Shown here piece after piece: positions 12,001 through 24,297 of a stretch of DNA of 64,000 bases (the first letter of the stretch is position 1; each line of letters begins with the position of its first letter). Made by a program: the position numbers and the translations under genes. The stretch is from Stereum hirsutum FP-91666 SS1. Its lineage: Eukaryota > Basidiomycota > Agaricomycetes > Russulales > Stereaceae. Where the stretch lies: positions 620,001-684,000 of the forward strand of contig NW_006763144.1 in NCBI RefSeq assembly GCF_000264905.1, given 5' to 3'. The notes below the pieces were generated by a model. The model worked only from the letters and a program-made list of their open reading frames with translations. It made no database searches and had not been told where the DNA came from.

Positions 12001-15000
12001 TTTCTCGACTCGTCTACAACATCCGCTGACATTATTTTGGTAGGGTGTGCGTGGTCGGAACGCGCAGGACATGTTCGTCCAATGCTTGGAGGCCCTGTTT
12101 GATGCGGTTCATCTACCGGAGGTTCAGACGCAGGCAGAACCTTTCATCCGTGACCTCTCGCGACAGATCTTTACCAAAGAAGTCCAGAGGGGATCCACGG
12201 CCGACGTCACAGCGCGGCGATACCCCAGTCATCCGTTCGGCGCCTACCTTGACGCCATGGCTCATAGCCTGGCCCGTGAGTCGGTCAACGAGGCGAAGAA
12301 AGCAAACGAGTTCGTCGGGTCCATCCTTCAAGACTTCGTCGCGAGTGGCCCCGGTGAAGGTTCGATGAGCGATATGCTCATCGTTCTTAGCCAGGTCGCC
12401 GGCCGATTCAACGCCCTTTGCGTCGACGAGCCTTGGATCCGAAAACGTGCTGGCTGTAATGCCGTGAAACTCATTCTCGATATTCCCGATTTCGGCATGA
12501 GGTGGATCACTGAGCGGGAACCTGATATCGTTCGGACATTCCTCCACGTTTTGAAGAACATACCACAGGATCTGACCAAGGACACCGAGGAGGTTCTCTC
12601 CATACTGACCCGTATTCTGAAGACAGCCAACACCGCCCCGGAGAGCCCGAAGATAGCCCAGATCATCGGCCTCTTCTACGGCGAGCTCCTCAGCATGAAC
12701 CCCGTCGTCAGACAGGCGTCGGAGAACTGCATCGGCTTGCTTTCCACTATCGTAGGAAAATCCGCATCGGCCCTCATAATGCCCCAACGAGACCGCGTTC
12801 TGAACTCCATCTATCAAAAGCCTCTTCGAGCTCTTCCCTTTGCCATGCAAATCGGCTTTATCGACGCTATGCGGTTTTGTGTCAGTCTCGACCCACCTCT
12901 CCCGGAGCTGAACGAAGAGCTCATCAGGCATCTCCACGAGGCGCTGGCTCTCGCAGATGCTGACGACCAGGCTTTACTTGGACGGGTCAATATCCGTCAA
13001 GGAAGTATCGACATCATGAAGCTCCGCGTGGCGTCTATCCGACTGTTGACGGCCTCGATGCCGATGACAGATTTCTTTGCGAAGTATCCTCCGACGAGAC
13101 AGAGGTTCGTTCGGTCACACTCTTTTTCAGATACTAGTGCGGTACTAATACCTTGTATAGAGTAACGAGTGTCTACTTTAAATCTCTCTATTCGCCATCT
13201 GCGGAGGTGAAGGACGCCGCCCACGAAGGCCTACGGATCGTGCTCACGCACCAGAGTCGCCTGCCTAAGGAGCTACTTCAGACCGGTCTTCGTCCTATTC
13301 TGATGAACCTTGCCGATCCCAAACGTCTGTCCGTACCTGGACTGGAAGGCTTGGCGCGCCTCCTCGAGCTTCTCAACAACTATTTCAAGGTCGAGATCGG
13401 GCACAAGCTCTTGGACCACTTCCGCATCGTGGCCGATCCACAGATGCTGCACCAATCATCGCGTTTACCGCTGGCCGAGAACGACGGTATCATGAAGCTC
13501 GTACGCTTGACGAACATTTTTCATCTCTTGCCGTCAGCGGCGAATATCTTCCTCGAGAATCTCGTCAACGTCATCGTCCAAGTGGAGGCGCAGATGCACT
13601 TCTCCGGTCCCAGCCCCTTCTCAGAGCCTTTGGCCAAATATCTCAACCGCTATCCTATCGAGGCCATGGACTTCTTCATGAAGCATATTCAACTTTCTCG
13701 ACACCTCAGGACCCTGCGGAATATCCTCCAGGAGAAGAGAGCACCGCATCTTCAGCGCGAGCTGGCGGCGCGGACTCACATTATCGTTTCCGACTGTCTG
13801 AGCATGGAACATCCGGCGTACATCATACCCGGGTTGCAGCTTTGCTTGGACCTCGCGAATATCTTTCCTGCGTGGGTCGTCGAGAACTCGTACGTCATCG
13901 ATGCTTGCGTCCGAATATGGCGCTCGGAAACGCCGCCACCCGAGGAGGATGCGGAGGCGATCTCCAACGCCATTCAACGGCACACTCTGATCATCGCGCT
14001 CTTTGAGAAGGCCCTCCAAGCTAGCCCTCGTGTCGACCTCCTCTTCGAGATCATCACAATCTATACTCGCAGCCTTCCCATGGACCTCGTTCGACTCACT
14101 CGTTTCCTCTACCAACACGCAGCTTTCAGTGAAGACCTCGCATTCCAACGCAACATCCTCTATCGATTCTTGAAGTGGTTCTCTGACCCGCAATTTGGAT
14201 GGGCAAGCAAAACCTTTTTCATGCGAGTCATCATCACGCCAATGCTTCTCATCCGGGCAAAGGGCCCATCGAAAGATGGATTGCTCGACGACGATCTCGT
14301 TGCCGGCATTCATCGATCCTTATGGCACCCCGTCAACGACGGAAGGACGTTCTCCGACGCAGACGACATGTTCAGCATCGAGTTGCTTCATCTGACCACC
14401 ACCATCGTCCAATACTACCACGACCAGCTTGAGATTGCAAGGAAAGATATCGTCAAGTGCGCGTGGCACTACATCACCAGCGAGGACATGATCGTGAAGC
14501 AGGTTGCCTACCTCCTTGCTGCTCGTTTCTTCGACACCACCGACACTCCTCTCAAGTTCATTCTTCGTGCTTGGACGGGCTTGTTGAAGCCTCCTCACCA
14601 CGAGGGACGCAATCTTGTTCGCCAGGCTCTCGACACACTCGCTCCAGCTTTGCCTCGTTCGAAAGCGTTTCCTCAAGATACTGGACCCTACCCGCAATGG
14701 GCGAAGACAACGCGTAGACTCTTAGCTGAGGATAGCAACGGCCTTTCGCAACTCATCATTGTCTACCAGCTCATCGTTCGCCAGTCGGATCTGTTCTATC
14801 CTGTCCGCGCTCTCTTCATCCCTCACATGGTGAACTCGCTTTCTAAACTTGGTCTTCACGGCACTGCATCGGGTGAAGCGCGCCTCCTGACCATCGACAT
14901 GATGCGCGTAATCTTCGAGTGGGAGCAGAAGGCGATCGCGGAACAGAACTCTGGTGGTCCACCACCGACCTGGCTCACTCCCCTGGGATTCCGTGAGAGC

Positions 15001-18000
15001 ATCGTCAGTTACACTGTCAGACTTGCCACAGCAGCACACGATCCCTCGTCTAGGCAAGTGGTGACTCCGAAAGCTCTCGAATTACTGCGCGCAATGGTCG
15101 GGAAAGGTGGATGGAGCGATGTGACGGTGAAATTGAATTACTTCTCGCGTCAACTGGAACAGGTCAGACATCTTCTCAGTCATCTTAAGAGTCTTATATC
15201 TAACCCTATTGTTCTGACCAGAACGAACTCAACGCCGAGACACCGATTCAAGTAGCCATCAGCGCCTCCAAGGTTCTTCAAGTTGTGGCTGCGGACAAAG
15301 ACGACGAGTGGTTCACAGAACCGGAGAATGCGACTATTTTGCAACGCCTTGTGCGAAAGGGCATGGTCACGGACGAGCCTGCGCTGCACGATGCTCTCTA
15401 TCCTGTCTTCGAACGGCTGATGCGTCTATTTCCTCTTCCAAAAGAAGATGAAGAACAGCAAAGTGACGCTTCCGACTTCCACAAGTTCGTGCACGATGCC
15501 ATAGGCGAGGGCTTGCGTAACGGTACTACCCTGCGAGGAACTCTCCTCATGCTCAAATCTGTCGTCCAAGTCGTTCCCGAACGCGTCGAAACGTTCAGCG
15601 GACCTCTCGTCAAGCTCCTCAACAAGCTCGCCAAAGACCATTCGACGACCCAGGCAATGACCAGCACGTTCGAGAACACTGTCCGTCTTATCACTGCGAT
15701 CCTCGAAATTTGCCAACTTTCAGCCTCTTTCCTCGGGAATGACCAACGCCGATTCTTCATTGCCTCTGTAGTCGTCCTCGTCGAGAAGTCCAAGAGTCCA
15801 AGTCTCTGCCGTTACATGCTTGACATGGCGCGTGACTGGGCTTTGAACCGGCGCGAACCATATCCCATAGTCAAGGAGAAGGCAACGGTGCTGCTGAAGA
15901 TGCTCACCTTCGAGGCGCGTGGTGACACCTTGTTCAACTCGTACTTGGAGTTGATCTACGAAATCTACACTGAGCCATCGCTGCGCCGAAGTGACTTGAC
16001 CACCAAGATGGAGTCCGCGTTCCTAGTGGGCTGTCGCGCTCGAGATCCGGGCATACGAGAACGCTTCATCGACCTTCTAGATGTCAGCGTGCCGCGGTCA
16101 TTATCGAGTCGACTATCGTACATCCTCGGCGTCCAGAGCTGGGAGCCCCTCGCCGACAGCCATTGGATCTATCTGGCCTTACATCTTCTTCTCGGTACCG
16201 TCGATCCAGATACTCCCATGCTCTCCGACCGGAAGCCGTCGCTATCGGCCACGGCATCGACCACCATGTCATCCCAGCGGCGCGTCCAAGACATCATACG
16301 ACCTATGCAACGTCTTCTCTTCCTCGATCCATTCGTGGCTCATGATATCTGGGTGTCCTTGTTCAGTGCGGCGTGGTCGTCCATTACTCGACGAGAACAG
16401 TCGGACATCACCCATCAAATGATCTCTCTGCTGAGCAAGGATTATCACAGCCGTCAGGCTGAGCTACGTCCGAACGTCGTGCAGACACTCCTGACCGGCA
16501 GTAATGCATGCTCGCCGCCGATGACACTTCCGCCCCATCTCGTCAAGTACTTGGCAAAGGCGTACGGGGCTTGGCATCCTGGTTTCGAGATCCTGCAGAC
16601 AATGAACCGTAGCTTGGAAAACGAAGCTGCCGTACGCGACTCCATTCAGGACGCGTTGGCCGAACTCTACGCTGAACTAGCTGAGGACGATCTGTTCTAT
16701 GGTCTATGGCGCCGTCGGTCTCTTCATATGGATACGAACATCGGGATCTCCTTCGAACAGAATGGAATGTGGGAGCAAGCGGCTGCCGTTTACGAGGCCG
16801 CCCAAGGGAAAGTACGTTCAGGAACGCTGCCGTTCTCAGAGCAAGAGTACTGCCTATGGGAGGACCATTGGATTCTGGCCGCAGAGAAGCTTCAACAATG
16901 GGACATCTTGTATGAATACGCCCGAAGTGACAACAACCAGGAATTGATGCTAGAGAGTGCGTGGAGGACCAAGGACTGGGCCGAACACTACGAGACGCTA
17001 GAGGAGCAGATCGCCGCTCTCCCATCCGCCTCCACTCCCCGCAGTCTCGTCTTCAAAGCTTTCGTCAACCTCCTGAAGATGCCCAATGCCCTTTCCAAGA
17101 ATGAGGAGTTCACCAAACTGCTCGAAGACGCCATGCAACTCACGCTTCGTAAATGGGTCGCACTTCCCCAACACCTCTCCACCGCGCATGTACCATTGCT
17201 GCAGCATTTCCAACAGTTCGTCGAGCTTCAAGAGGCTGTCCAAATCTTTGGTTCACTCTCGAACACCACGGCTCAGAATTTGGAGAAGAGGTCATCAGAT
17301 CTGAAGATGGTCCTTCAAGCGTGGCGAGAACGGCTTCCCAACCGCTGCGACGACATTAGCGTTTGGAGCGATCTCGTGGCATGGAGAACGAACGTCTTTA
17401 ACGCGATCAACAGGGTCTACGTTCCTCTGATCACCGACGCAGCACAGGCTCCGGCCGGGACCAACAGCAACACCTATGGCTACCGCGGATACCACGAGAC
17501 GGCTTGGATCATCAATCGTTTCGCACATACCGCTCGCAAACACGACCTACTCGAGGTTTGCTTCAGCCTACTGAACAAGATCTATACCTTGCCCAATATC
17601 GAGATCTCAGAGGCATTCCTGAAGCTTCGTGAGCAGGCCCGCTGTCATTACCAAAAACCCAACGACCTCCAGGCCAGCATGGAAGTCATCAACAACACGA
17701 ACCTTGTGTTCTTCTCCATGTCTCAGAAGGCAGAGTTCTATACTCTGAAGGGCATGTTCCACGCGAAAGCAGGTCGACAAGACGACGCGGACTCTACCTT
17801 CAGTCAGGCCGTTACGATGGACATGGGTCAGGCGAAGGCCTGGGCAGAGTGGGGAAAGTGGAACGACAGGATGTTCAAGGAAAATCCGGATACCATGTCT
17901 TATGCAGCTCACGCGATCAGCTGCTACCTTCAGGCGGCCGGCTTGTACAAGAACGGGAAGAGTCGCCCACTTCTTACTCGCATTCTATGGCTTTTGAGCA

Positions 18001-20558
18001 TCGATGACCCTTCAGCCACAGTCGCACGCGCGTTTGACCAGTTCAAGGGAGACCATGCGTTCTGGTACTGGATCAGTCTCGTCCCGCAGCTATGTCTCTC
18101 GGTCTCCCATCGCGAAGTCAAGCAGGCGCGCTTCATTCTCTTGAACCTTGCCAAGCTGTATCCACAGGTATGATACTTATTCTTCAGGAGAGCTTGCATC
18201 GTACTAAACACTCCTCCAGGCACTCTTTTTCCATCTCCGCACCACGAGAGAAGATATGTTGGCCATGAGGAAACAGAATTTGTTGCAACAGCAGATTCAG
18301 CAACAGGCTCAGCAGCGGGCGATGCAAGCGAACATGAGCGTCAAGCAGGAGCCGGGCTCAAATGCACCCAGCCCGACGAAGATCGAAGGACATAATGGAG
18401 GAGTTCCTGACGGCAATCAGGCCATGGCTTCGACAGGTCAACAGACCAAGCCGAACTTGGCGCAAGCCGAGGTTGTTCCCAAGTCGTATGACTCTGTCGA
18501 GGAAGTCGCTCAAATTCTACGAACTGCCTTCCCGTTGTTGATCATGACTATGGAGACCATGGTGGCCCAATTGCACGAGAAGTTCAACACCACTCCAGAC
18601 GAAGAATGTTATCGTTTGATTTGCATGTTGCTCCAAGACGCATATGGGGTGAGCCCACTCTTTTGACTTCCGACGATGCATGTCACTCACGTTGATTTCA
18701 GCACTATGAGAAACGTCTTACTATTCCTGAAGACAACGACGAGCTTCACCCAGGTTGTATGCCAACTTTGAAGCGCTTTTCTGTGAATCTCAAGAGACAA
18801 CCCCTCGTGCTGGTCTGTATCCAGAAAACATAATATCTCTTCGATCATCACTAATGTTATATTAGGCCCAATACGAAGCTGACTTCATCAACCCTACGCT
18901 TTCGTTCTCGGAATACATCCGTCGCCTGCAACAATGGCGAGACCGATACGAGCTGATTCTAAGTGCTCGACCCCGAGTTCAACCTCTAGATCTGTTCAGT
19001 CACTGGATGACGGACTTCCAGTACACAAGATTCGATGACGTTGAGATTCCGGGGCAATACACTGAGGTTCGTGATTCCTCAGTACTTCACAATAGTCAAA
19101 TCTGACGCTCGTGCAGGACAAAGACAACAACGCGGGTTTCGCAAAGATCGCGAGGTTTGGTCCCCATGTCGAGAACTTCCGTTCTTTAGGCTATTGCAGT
19201 CGTCGTTTCACCATCCACGCCAGCGACAACACGCAGGTATCGTTCTCTGTGCAGGTTCCTCTCGGTCGGCACACTCGCAGAGAAGAACGTATCATGCAGG
19301 TTTTGCGGACGTTCAATGGGTATGTCAATTCAACTGTTCTAGAACATTTTTTCCCGCTCATGCTACTTGCTGTAGTATCCTGGCACGCAAGAAGGAATCT
19401 CGAAAGCGCAATCTCGTCTTCCACATACCAGTAACGGTGCCGTGCAGCCCTGCTCTTCGCCTGATGCAGAACGACGCGTCCTATGTCACTTTCGGAGATA
19501 TCTTCGAAAAGTACTGTCAAGAGTCTAACGTCAATAGAGACGATACTGTGTTCGTCCCTGGAGAGAAGATCAAGAAAACACTTCGGATTTATCGACAGGA
19601 CCACCCCAATGGCAATGGGCAGCCGAGCAAGGCTGAATACTTCAGCATGAAGAAGGAGGTCTTCGACGATATCCAGGCGCATCTTGTGCCCGACAGCGTC
19701 ATTAGCCAGGTAAGCCTGACTCGAGTTTTTCGAACATGCCAGCCGTACTTATACGTTATCTGCAGTACTTGATCCGCACGATGGACGGCCCCACCGAACT
19801 GTGGCGAATGCGTAAACAGTTCTCTCTGCAGATTGCGGCCACCAACTTCATGACCTACCTCTTCTGCCTCACGAGTCGCACACCGACGAGGTTCCATCTG
19901 TCGAGGACGACTGGTCTCATCGCGATGAGCGAGCTCTTACCAGGTACGATCGACGTTCTTCTCCGTTTTACCGCCCTCTCATATTTTCGTTTCAATACAG
20001 GGTTCTCCGGTCAGTATCCACTCATGGCATCGTCAGACCAGGTCTCCTTCCGGTTCACGCCAAACATTCAGCATTTCATCGGTCCTATCCACACAGAGGG
20101 CATCGTCACTTCCGGGATGTTAGCCATAGGGAGAAGTCTGACGCAGCCTCAGGTAAATAAATGGCCAGTCTGATATGTATTTTTGCCTCAATTGACATTT
20201 CTCCCCCTCGACAGTACGATCTTGAGTCGCAGCTCTGCTTGCTTTCGCGAGACGAGGTCATCACATGGCTGCATGCGAACAAGCGGCCATATCTGGTCCA
20301 CGACCTCGCTTTCCGAAAGAGCGTTCAGGCTATGATCGAAGGAATTGTGAAGCGCGCGGAGAGTATGGCATGTCGTTTCGAACGGGAAGCAGTAAGTCTC
20401 TCTTTCTCCTTTTTCTGGCCGACATTGTTACTCATGCTGCCGAACAGAACCCCCCTGCTCAAGTGCCTGTCGTTGAGACTGTCGTCAACCTGATTTCGAT
20501 GGCCTCGGATCCCATGAATCTCGTGAAGATGATGGACGTTTATCAGCCTTGGTTCTGA
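9077..20558 (+). CDS. TRA1: Tra1, PIKK-like scaffold subunit of SAGA and NuA4
   Basis: Tra1 (TRRAP in animals) is the activator-binding subunit shared by the SAGA and NuA4 histone acetyltransferase complexes in the nucleus. About 18 exons join to about 3,500 aa, close to yeast Tra1 (about 3,740). Exon 1 is 9077-9152 (MDDIPRLGSSQDLELR) and exon 2 starts at 9205. The largest exons are 10786-11991, 12044-13104, 13161-15162 and about 15222-18167. Residues up to about 2,450 are helical HEAT-like repeats. The FAT domain begins around 16.65 kb (DDLFYGLWRRRSL...FEQNGMWEQAA). The PI3K-like domain spans about 19.1-20.35 kb (GYCSRRFTIHASDNTQVSF; RNLVFHIPVTVPCSPALRLM), and the FATC tail ends in NLVKMMDVYQPWF. 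The activation-loop region reads FTPNIQHFIGPIHTEGI, with no DFG, so it is a pseudokinase as in all Tra1 proteins. Introns cluster in the 3' third. Confidence 0.97.
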
Positions 20559-20755
20559 GCTCTCGAGTGTCTGCGTTCTGTTGCATATTGCGCACGTTTG
20601 TTTTCTGTCTTGCATTGCTGTCGTGTCCTATGTTGTCTTGCATATCCCCACCTTGCTTGAGGTTGTATGTTTACGGAGTTTGCTTCTGATGTACGCATAT
20701 TGTCGCAGCGTTTCTATGTGTTTCCTTTTCTCGGGTTTCTGATTGTTTTCCGTAC

Positions 20756-20761
20756 AATAAA
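20756..20761 (+). terminator. Candidate polyadenylation signal AATAAA for TRA1
   Basis: An exact AATAAA hexamer sits about 200 bp after the TRA1 stop codon, in T-rich DNA. Fungal poly(A) signals are loose, so this is suggestive only. Confidence 0.35.
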
Positions 20762-21082
20762 TGAGAGAATGTTTTGTATCTTCAGGGAGACAGCCGCAAG
20801 ATTAAGTGAGTGTGAACAATGGAAGACATACGTGAGTTAGACGGTGTCTCCACAGTGCAAGAAAAGGACAAGACGATGGGGCAAGCAGTTTGGCAATCAT
20901 CGGGAAGTGGCGCCACACTCCGAGCGCCACCTGGATCTCAAAGTACTGTCTCGATTTTCATCGAGATTTTCCCTTCTACTTGTACCCTCACTCTCGGAGT
21001 TGCCCCTTAGCTCTTCTATCTCGCTGTTGCTCGTACACCTAGTTCTGCTGTTCTAGATTTGTCCGACCTGATCTTCATCAAA

Positions 21083-21136
21083 ATGTATTGTGCGAGACAT
21101 TATCCCTCCACTGCGCGCGCCCAAGACTTGACTTGA
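21083..21136 (+). promoter_or_regulatory. Candidate upstream ORF in the KTI12 leader
   Basis: ATG in a good fungal context (AAAATG) opens a 17-codon frame beginning MYCARHYP, closed by TGA at 21134-21136, 84 nt before the KTI12 start. It would act on translation only if the mRNA starts upstream of 21083, which the sequence cannot show. Confidence 0.3.
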
Positions 21137-21220
21137 CCTCCATCCCAGCAGAACACTCCAACTCCCATCTTTCGTCCTCTTTTTTGATCACCGACGTCTT
21201 GGCATCGTACGACTTAATAT

Positions 21221-22493
21221 ATGGCTCTGATAACAATATCCGGATACCCATGCTCGGGGAAAACTCGACGTGCAGAGATGATCAAAGTCTTCCTCGAAGA
21301 TCGTCTCAAAGACCCATCCTACGCCGGTCCGGCGCTCAAGGTCGTCTCTATCTCGGATGATACTCTAGGTCTGGACAGAAGCGCTTACGATGGTGAATGA
21401 CTTGCCCTTGATACTATTTATACGCCCTACTCAACTCATGGTGGTATGGTGCTCGTCCAGACAGTCGGTCAGAGAAACCAGCCCGTGGCGCTCTCTTCAC
21501 GGCGATGCAGAGGCAGATGGGTCAGGATACGTTGTTGATCGTGGATGGGATGAATTACATTAAAGGGTTTAGGTATCAGATGTATTGTGCGGCGAGAGAG
21601 TTCAAGCTGAGGGTTTGCACTGTGCGTCTATCTCTTCGCACTCCTCGGCCTTTCACTGCCCTCCCTCCCTCTTTGGCCAAGAGAGGTCTTCGTTTGGCCA
21701 GTATTGGGATTTTTTTTGATGGTGGTCATGACGCCAGAGACTGATGTGCGTGGAAGTGTATAGGTACATGTCGTTGCGCCACCCGAATCATGTAAGAGAT
21801 GGAACGAGGAGAGACAGGATGGGAAGGCGTATAAGCCCGAAACGTAAGTCTTTCTACACAACACCGCTCATCACCACATTCAGACTCATACGCAGTATGA
21901 CATAGTCTGGAGAATCTGATCCAACGATACGAGGAACCGTCGTCTATGGTCCGATGGGACTCGCCCCTGATTACTGTGTTGTGGGAGGACGAGGTTCCTA
22001 CGGATCAGATATGGAAGGCAGTCATGGAGGGTAACGTGAAGCCTCCAAACGCTGGGACACAAGCTGTAAGTTTGTCCTTGACCTAATTGACCTCCTTGTG
22101 CACTATACATGTGGTTGACGAAACCGCGTTCCACACCACGCCACATCCCGACGTCCCGCCACTCTGCAGGTCGCCAAAGCCCCCAGCTCCGCCCTGCACA
22201 CCCTCGAACAAACAACAACGGCCCTGCTCTCCCTCATCATCTCCTCCCCATCTTCCGGCGGCCCCACTACTCTCACCCTTCCCAATTCCGACAAGACACC
22301 CTCTAGGATAACGATATCGATGCCGCCACGGACGGTCACGCTATCAGAGCTGCAGAGGCTGAAAAGACAGTTCGTCACGGTGCATAAGAAGGCGATCACG
22401 CTCGGGACGGTGGAGAAGGGGAGTGTGGATTGGAGCGAGGAGAGTGTGGCGAGGAAGTTTGGGGTTTATTTGGAGGAGAATTTGAGGGGATGA
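21221..22493 (+). CDS. KTI12: Kti12, Elongator-associated P-loop protein
   Basis: Kti12 is a small P-loop protein related to the tRNA(Sec) kinase PSTK. It binds tRNA and the Elongator complex and is required for wobble-uridine (mcm5/ncm5) modification. The ATG at 21221 leads straight into the Walker A motif GYPCSGKT (residues 7-14). It is followed by KVVSISDDTLGLDRSAYD, the EKPARGALFTAMQR segment, LLIVDGMNYIKGFRYQMYC (the Walker-B-like DGMNYIKG block typical of Kti12), and CKRWNEER. The C-terminal part has WEDEVPTDQIWKAV and LKRQFVTVHKKAI, and stops at 22493. Five exons (21221-21391, 21461 to about 21620, a short third, about 21908-22067, about 22171-22493) encode about 300 aa, the normal length. 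Confidence 0.95.
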
Positions 22494-24297
22494 GGAGGCG
22501 GATGGGTATGTGGGTCAGTTGTATTGCGAATGAGGTGAGGTGTAGGAAGTTCTCCTGAGTGGTAAAGTGTAATTGTAACTGGCGTGACTGAAGTATTTCA
22601 TGAATAGTTATGTGCAAGGATGGGCTACAACTCAAAGCGCTCTCCAGTCAGCGAGGAGGAGACGAATATCCACACGCCAGCTCAGAACAGACGATCCCGA
22701 GTTCACAGGCCATTCTCCCCGACTTGCCAATGGTTACACTCCCCATCGTGAGGTTTTGCTTTGGACTGATTTGTGCAGTTTCATTTGTGCAGTTTCACTC
22801 GTGGATTGAAGGGTTGGATAAGTAAGAGGATCGGAAGAGGTACATACGAGATGTCACAGCCATGGTTGATGGTCCCCTTTCGCCCATCGAGTCCTAAGCA
22901 GAGCATAGCAGGGAAGGAAAGGTCACCACATCCTCGCGCAAACATTATTTAATGGAATTTAACAGAGCAAAGCTGCAGAGACACCTGAGGGCGCACACAT
23001 CGCCTAGATACAGGTTGCGTGTCGGCGGCCTGCTCAATCATTGATAGATGCGGGTCACTTGGGGATCGAGCGGGCATCATATTAAAGGCAGATGAACCAG
23101 GCGTTGATATTTCGTCTGGCAGGTTAATGAGCGGTAGTGGTTGACAGGACATGCCATGTCAATTGATCATTTTAAGCATGCAAGTTATTCAACATAGTGT
23201 GGCGAAGGGGTGTGTGGCGAGAGAAAGAACGCGAGAGCGACGAGTTCCCGGGTGGTAGCACTGCTTGTACTAAGGGGAAGCCAACACATGTTTGATCGTC
23301 CGTGCGTTTGTGAGATGAAGACTCGAGAACGACTCGCGAGGTCTAGATCGTATCGGAATGCTGGGCGTTGTGGGGTTGGCGCACAGATGCATACGGCGCT
23401 TCGTCGATATGTACGGCACCAATTGGCGTCAGTTTCCATCCGCACAACAACAAAACGGCTATGGCGGTGCACAGGGACAACAGGGAACAACAAAAAACCC
23501 CAGGTTCAAAGCCACAAAGCCCGATTGATGTACATAATAATATTGTGTCGCACTGCCCAGGAAAGGGGAGCATGTGCTGCGACATGACGACAATTCAGAG
23601 GGAGAAACCGGAGGAACACCAGGAAGAGCAGACGGCGGCCTTCAGGATTAAGAAGACCGCACTGTTCAGAGTGTTCCGAGGGCGTCAAAGCATGCAGCTC
23701 GTGTATACTTGGATACCAAGAAAATGCATGACACGTATGAAGGTGAGAAGGGAAAACATTCAGATAGAGCAGGGTGGCGAGGCGGTCTGACAACCGAGAG
23801 CTTGATAGAGAAATAGGTGGGATTCGAAGACCGATAAAAGCCATGAACGAAGGGATGCTAAAGACAATCAGGGCTGGTATAGCAATGTGCCTTGGGAGAA
23901 CGGGGGAGATGGTGACGGAGCGTGGGATGTGGCGACATCGCGTTGCTCGATATGTAGCGTGGCCCGAGATCAGTTGCAACGTTCGACCTGAGCTTGACAG
24001 ACCCTCCCATCTCATCCGCCAGCTGTGCTCGTCGGCGTCCCCCACATCGCGCCCGTCGCTGTCCCCCACAACTTGGTTGACTTCGCCGACGACGTGCGGA
24101 CCGCGGCGCTGGCAGGACAATATTTGGACTAGCACTCTCTTGGCTTGGTCTCTCCCGACCACCATCTTATCGCTCCCTCACCCGACGCCCCGTTCCAACT
24201 ACAGATCGCCCGCTAAGGACACCCACGTCCACACCGATCAGCACTTCCATTTTATGCTCGCCGCTCTTCGAAGCGCGCACAACGAATATACCTATTA
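22494..24297. other. Large intergenic region upstream of the RhoGAP gene
   Basis: There is about 1.8 kb without a supported gene. It contains a 14-bp near-tandem duplication (TTTGTGCAGTTTCA, twice around 22.77-22.80 kb) and two GTGTGGCG octamers 15 bp apart (23197-23204 and 23212-23219). Overlapping long ORFs on both strands (about 23.5-24.2 kb) show no recognisable protein features. The last 250 bp are C-rich and probably form the leader of the RhoGAP mRNA. Confidence 0.5.

Larger units (their letters stand above)
20559..21220. other. Intergenic: TRA1 3' flank and KTI12 promoter
   Basis: A polyadenylation-type AATAAA lies at 20756-20761. A CGCCACAC octamer is at 20911-20918, next to further GCGCCAC copies. 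The KTI12 leader contains an upstream ATG (21083). No other gene was seen. Confidence 0.5.

Noticed and set aside
19191..19897. Minus-strand frames opposite TRA1
   Set aside because: The plus strand encodes conserved PI3K-like domain sequence here, so these are shadows.
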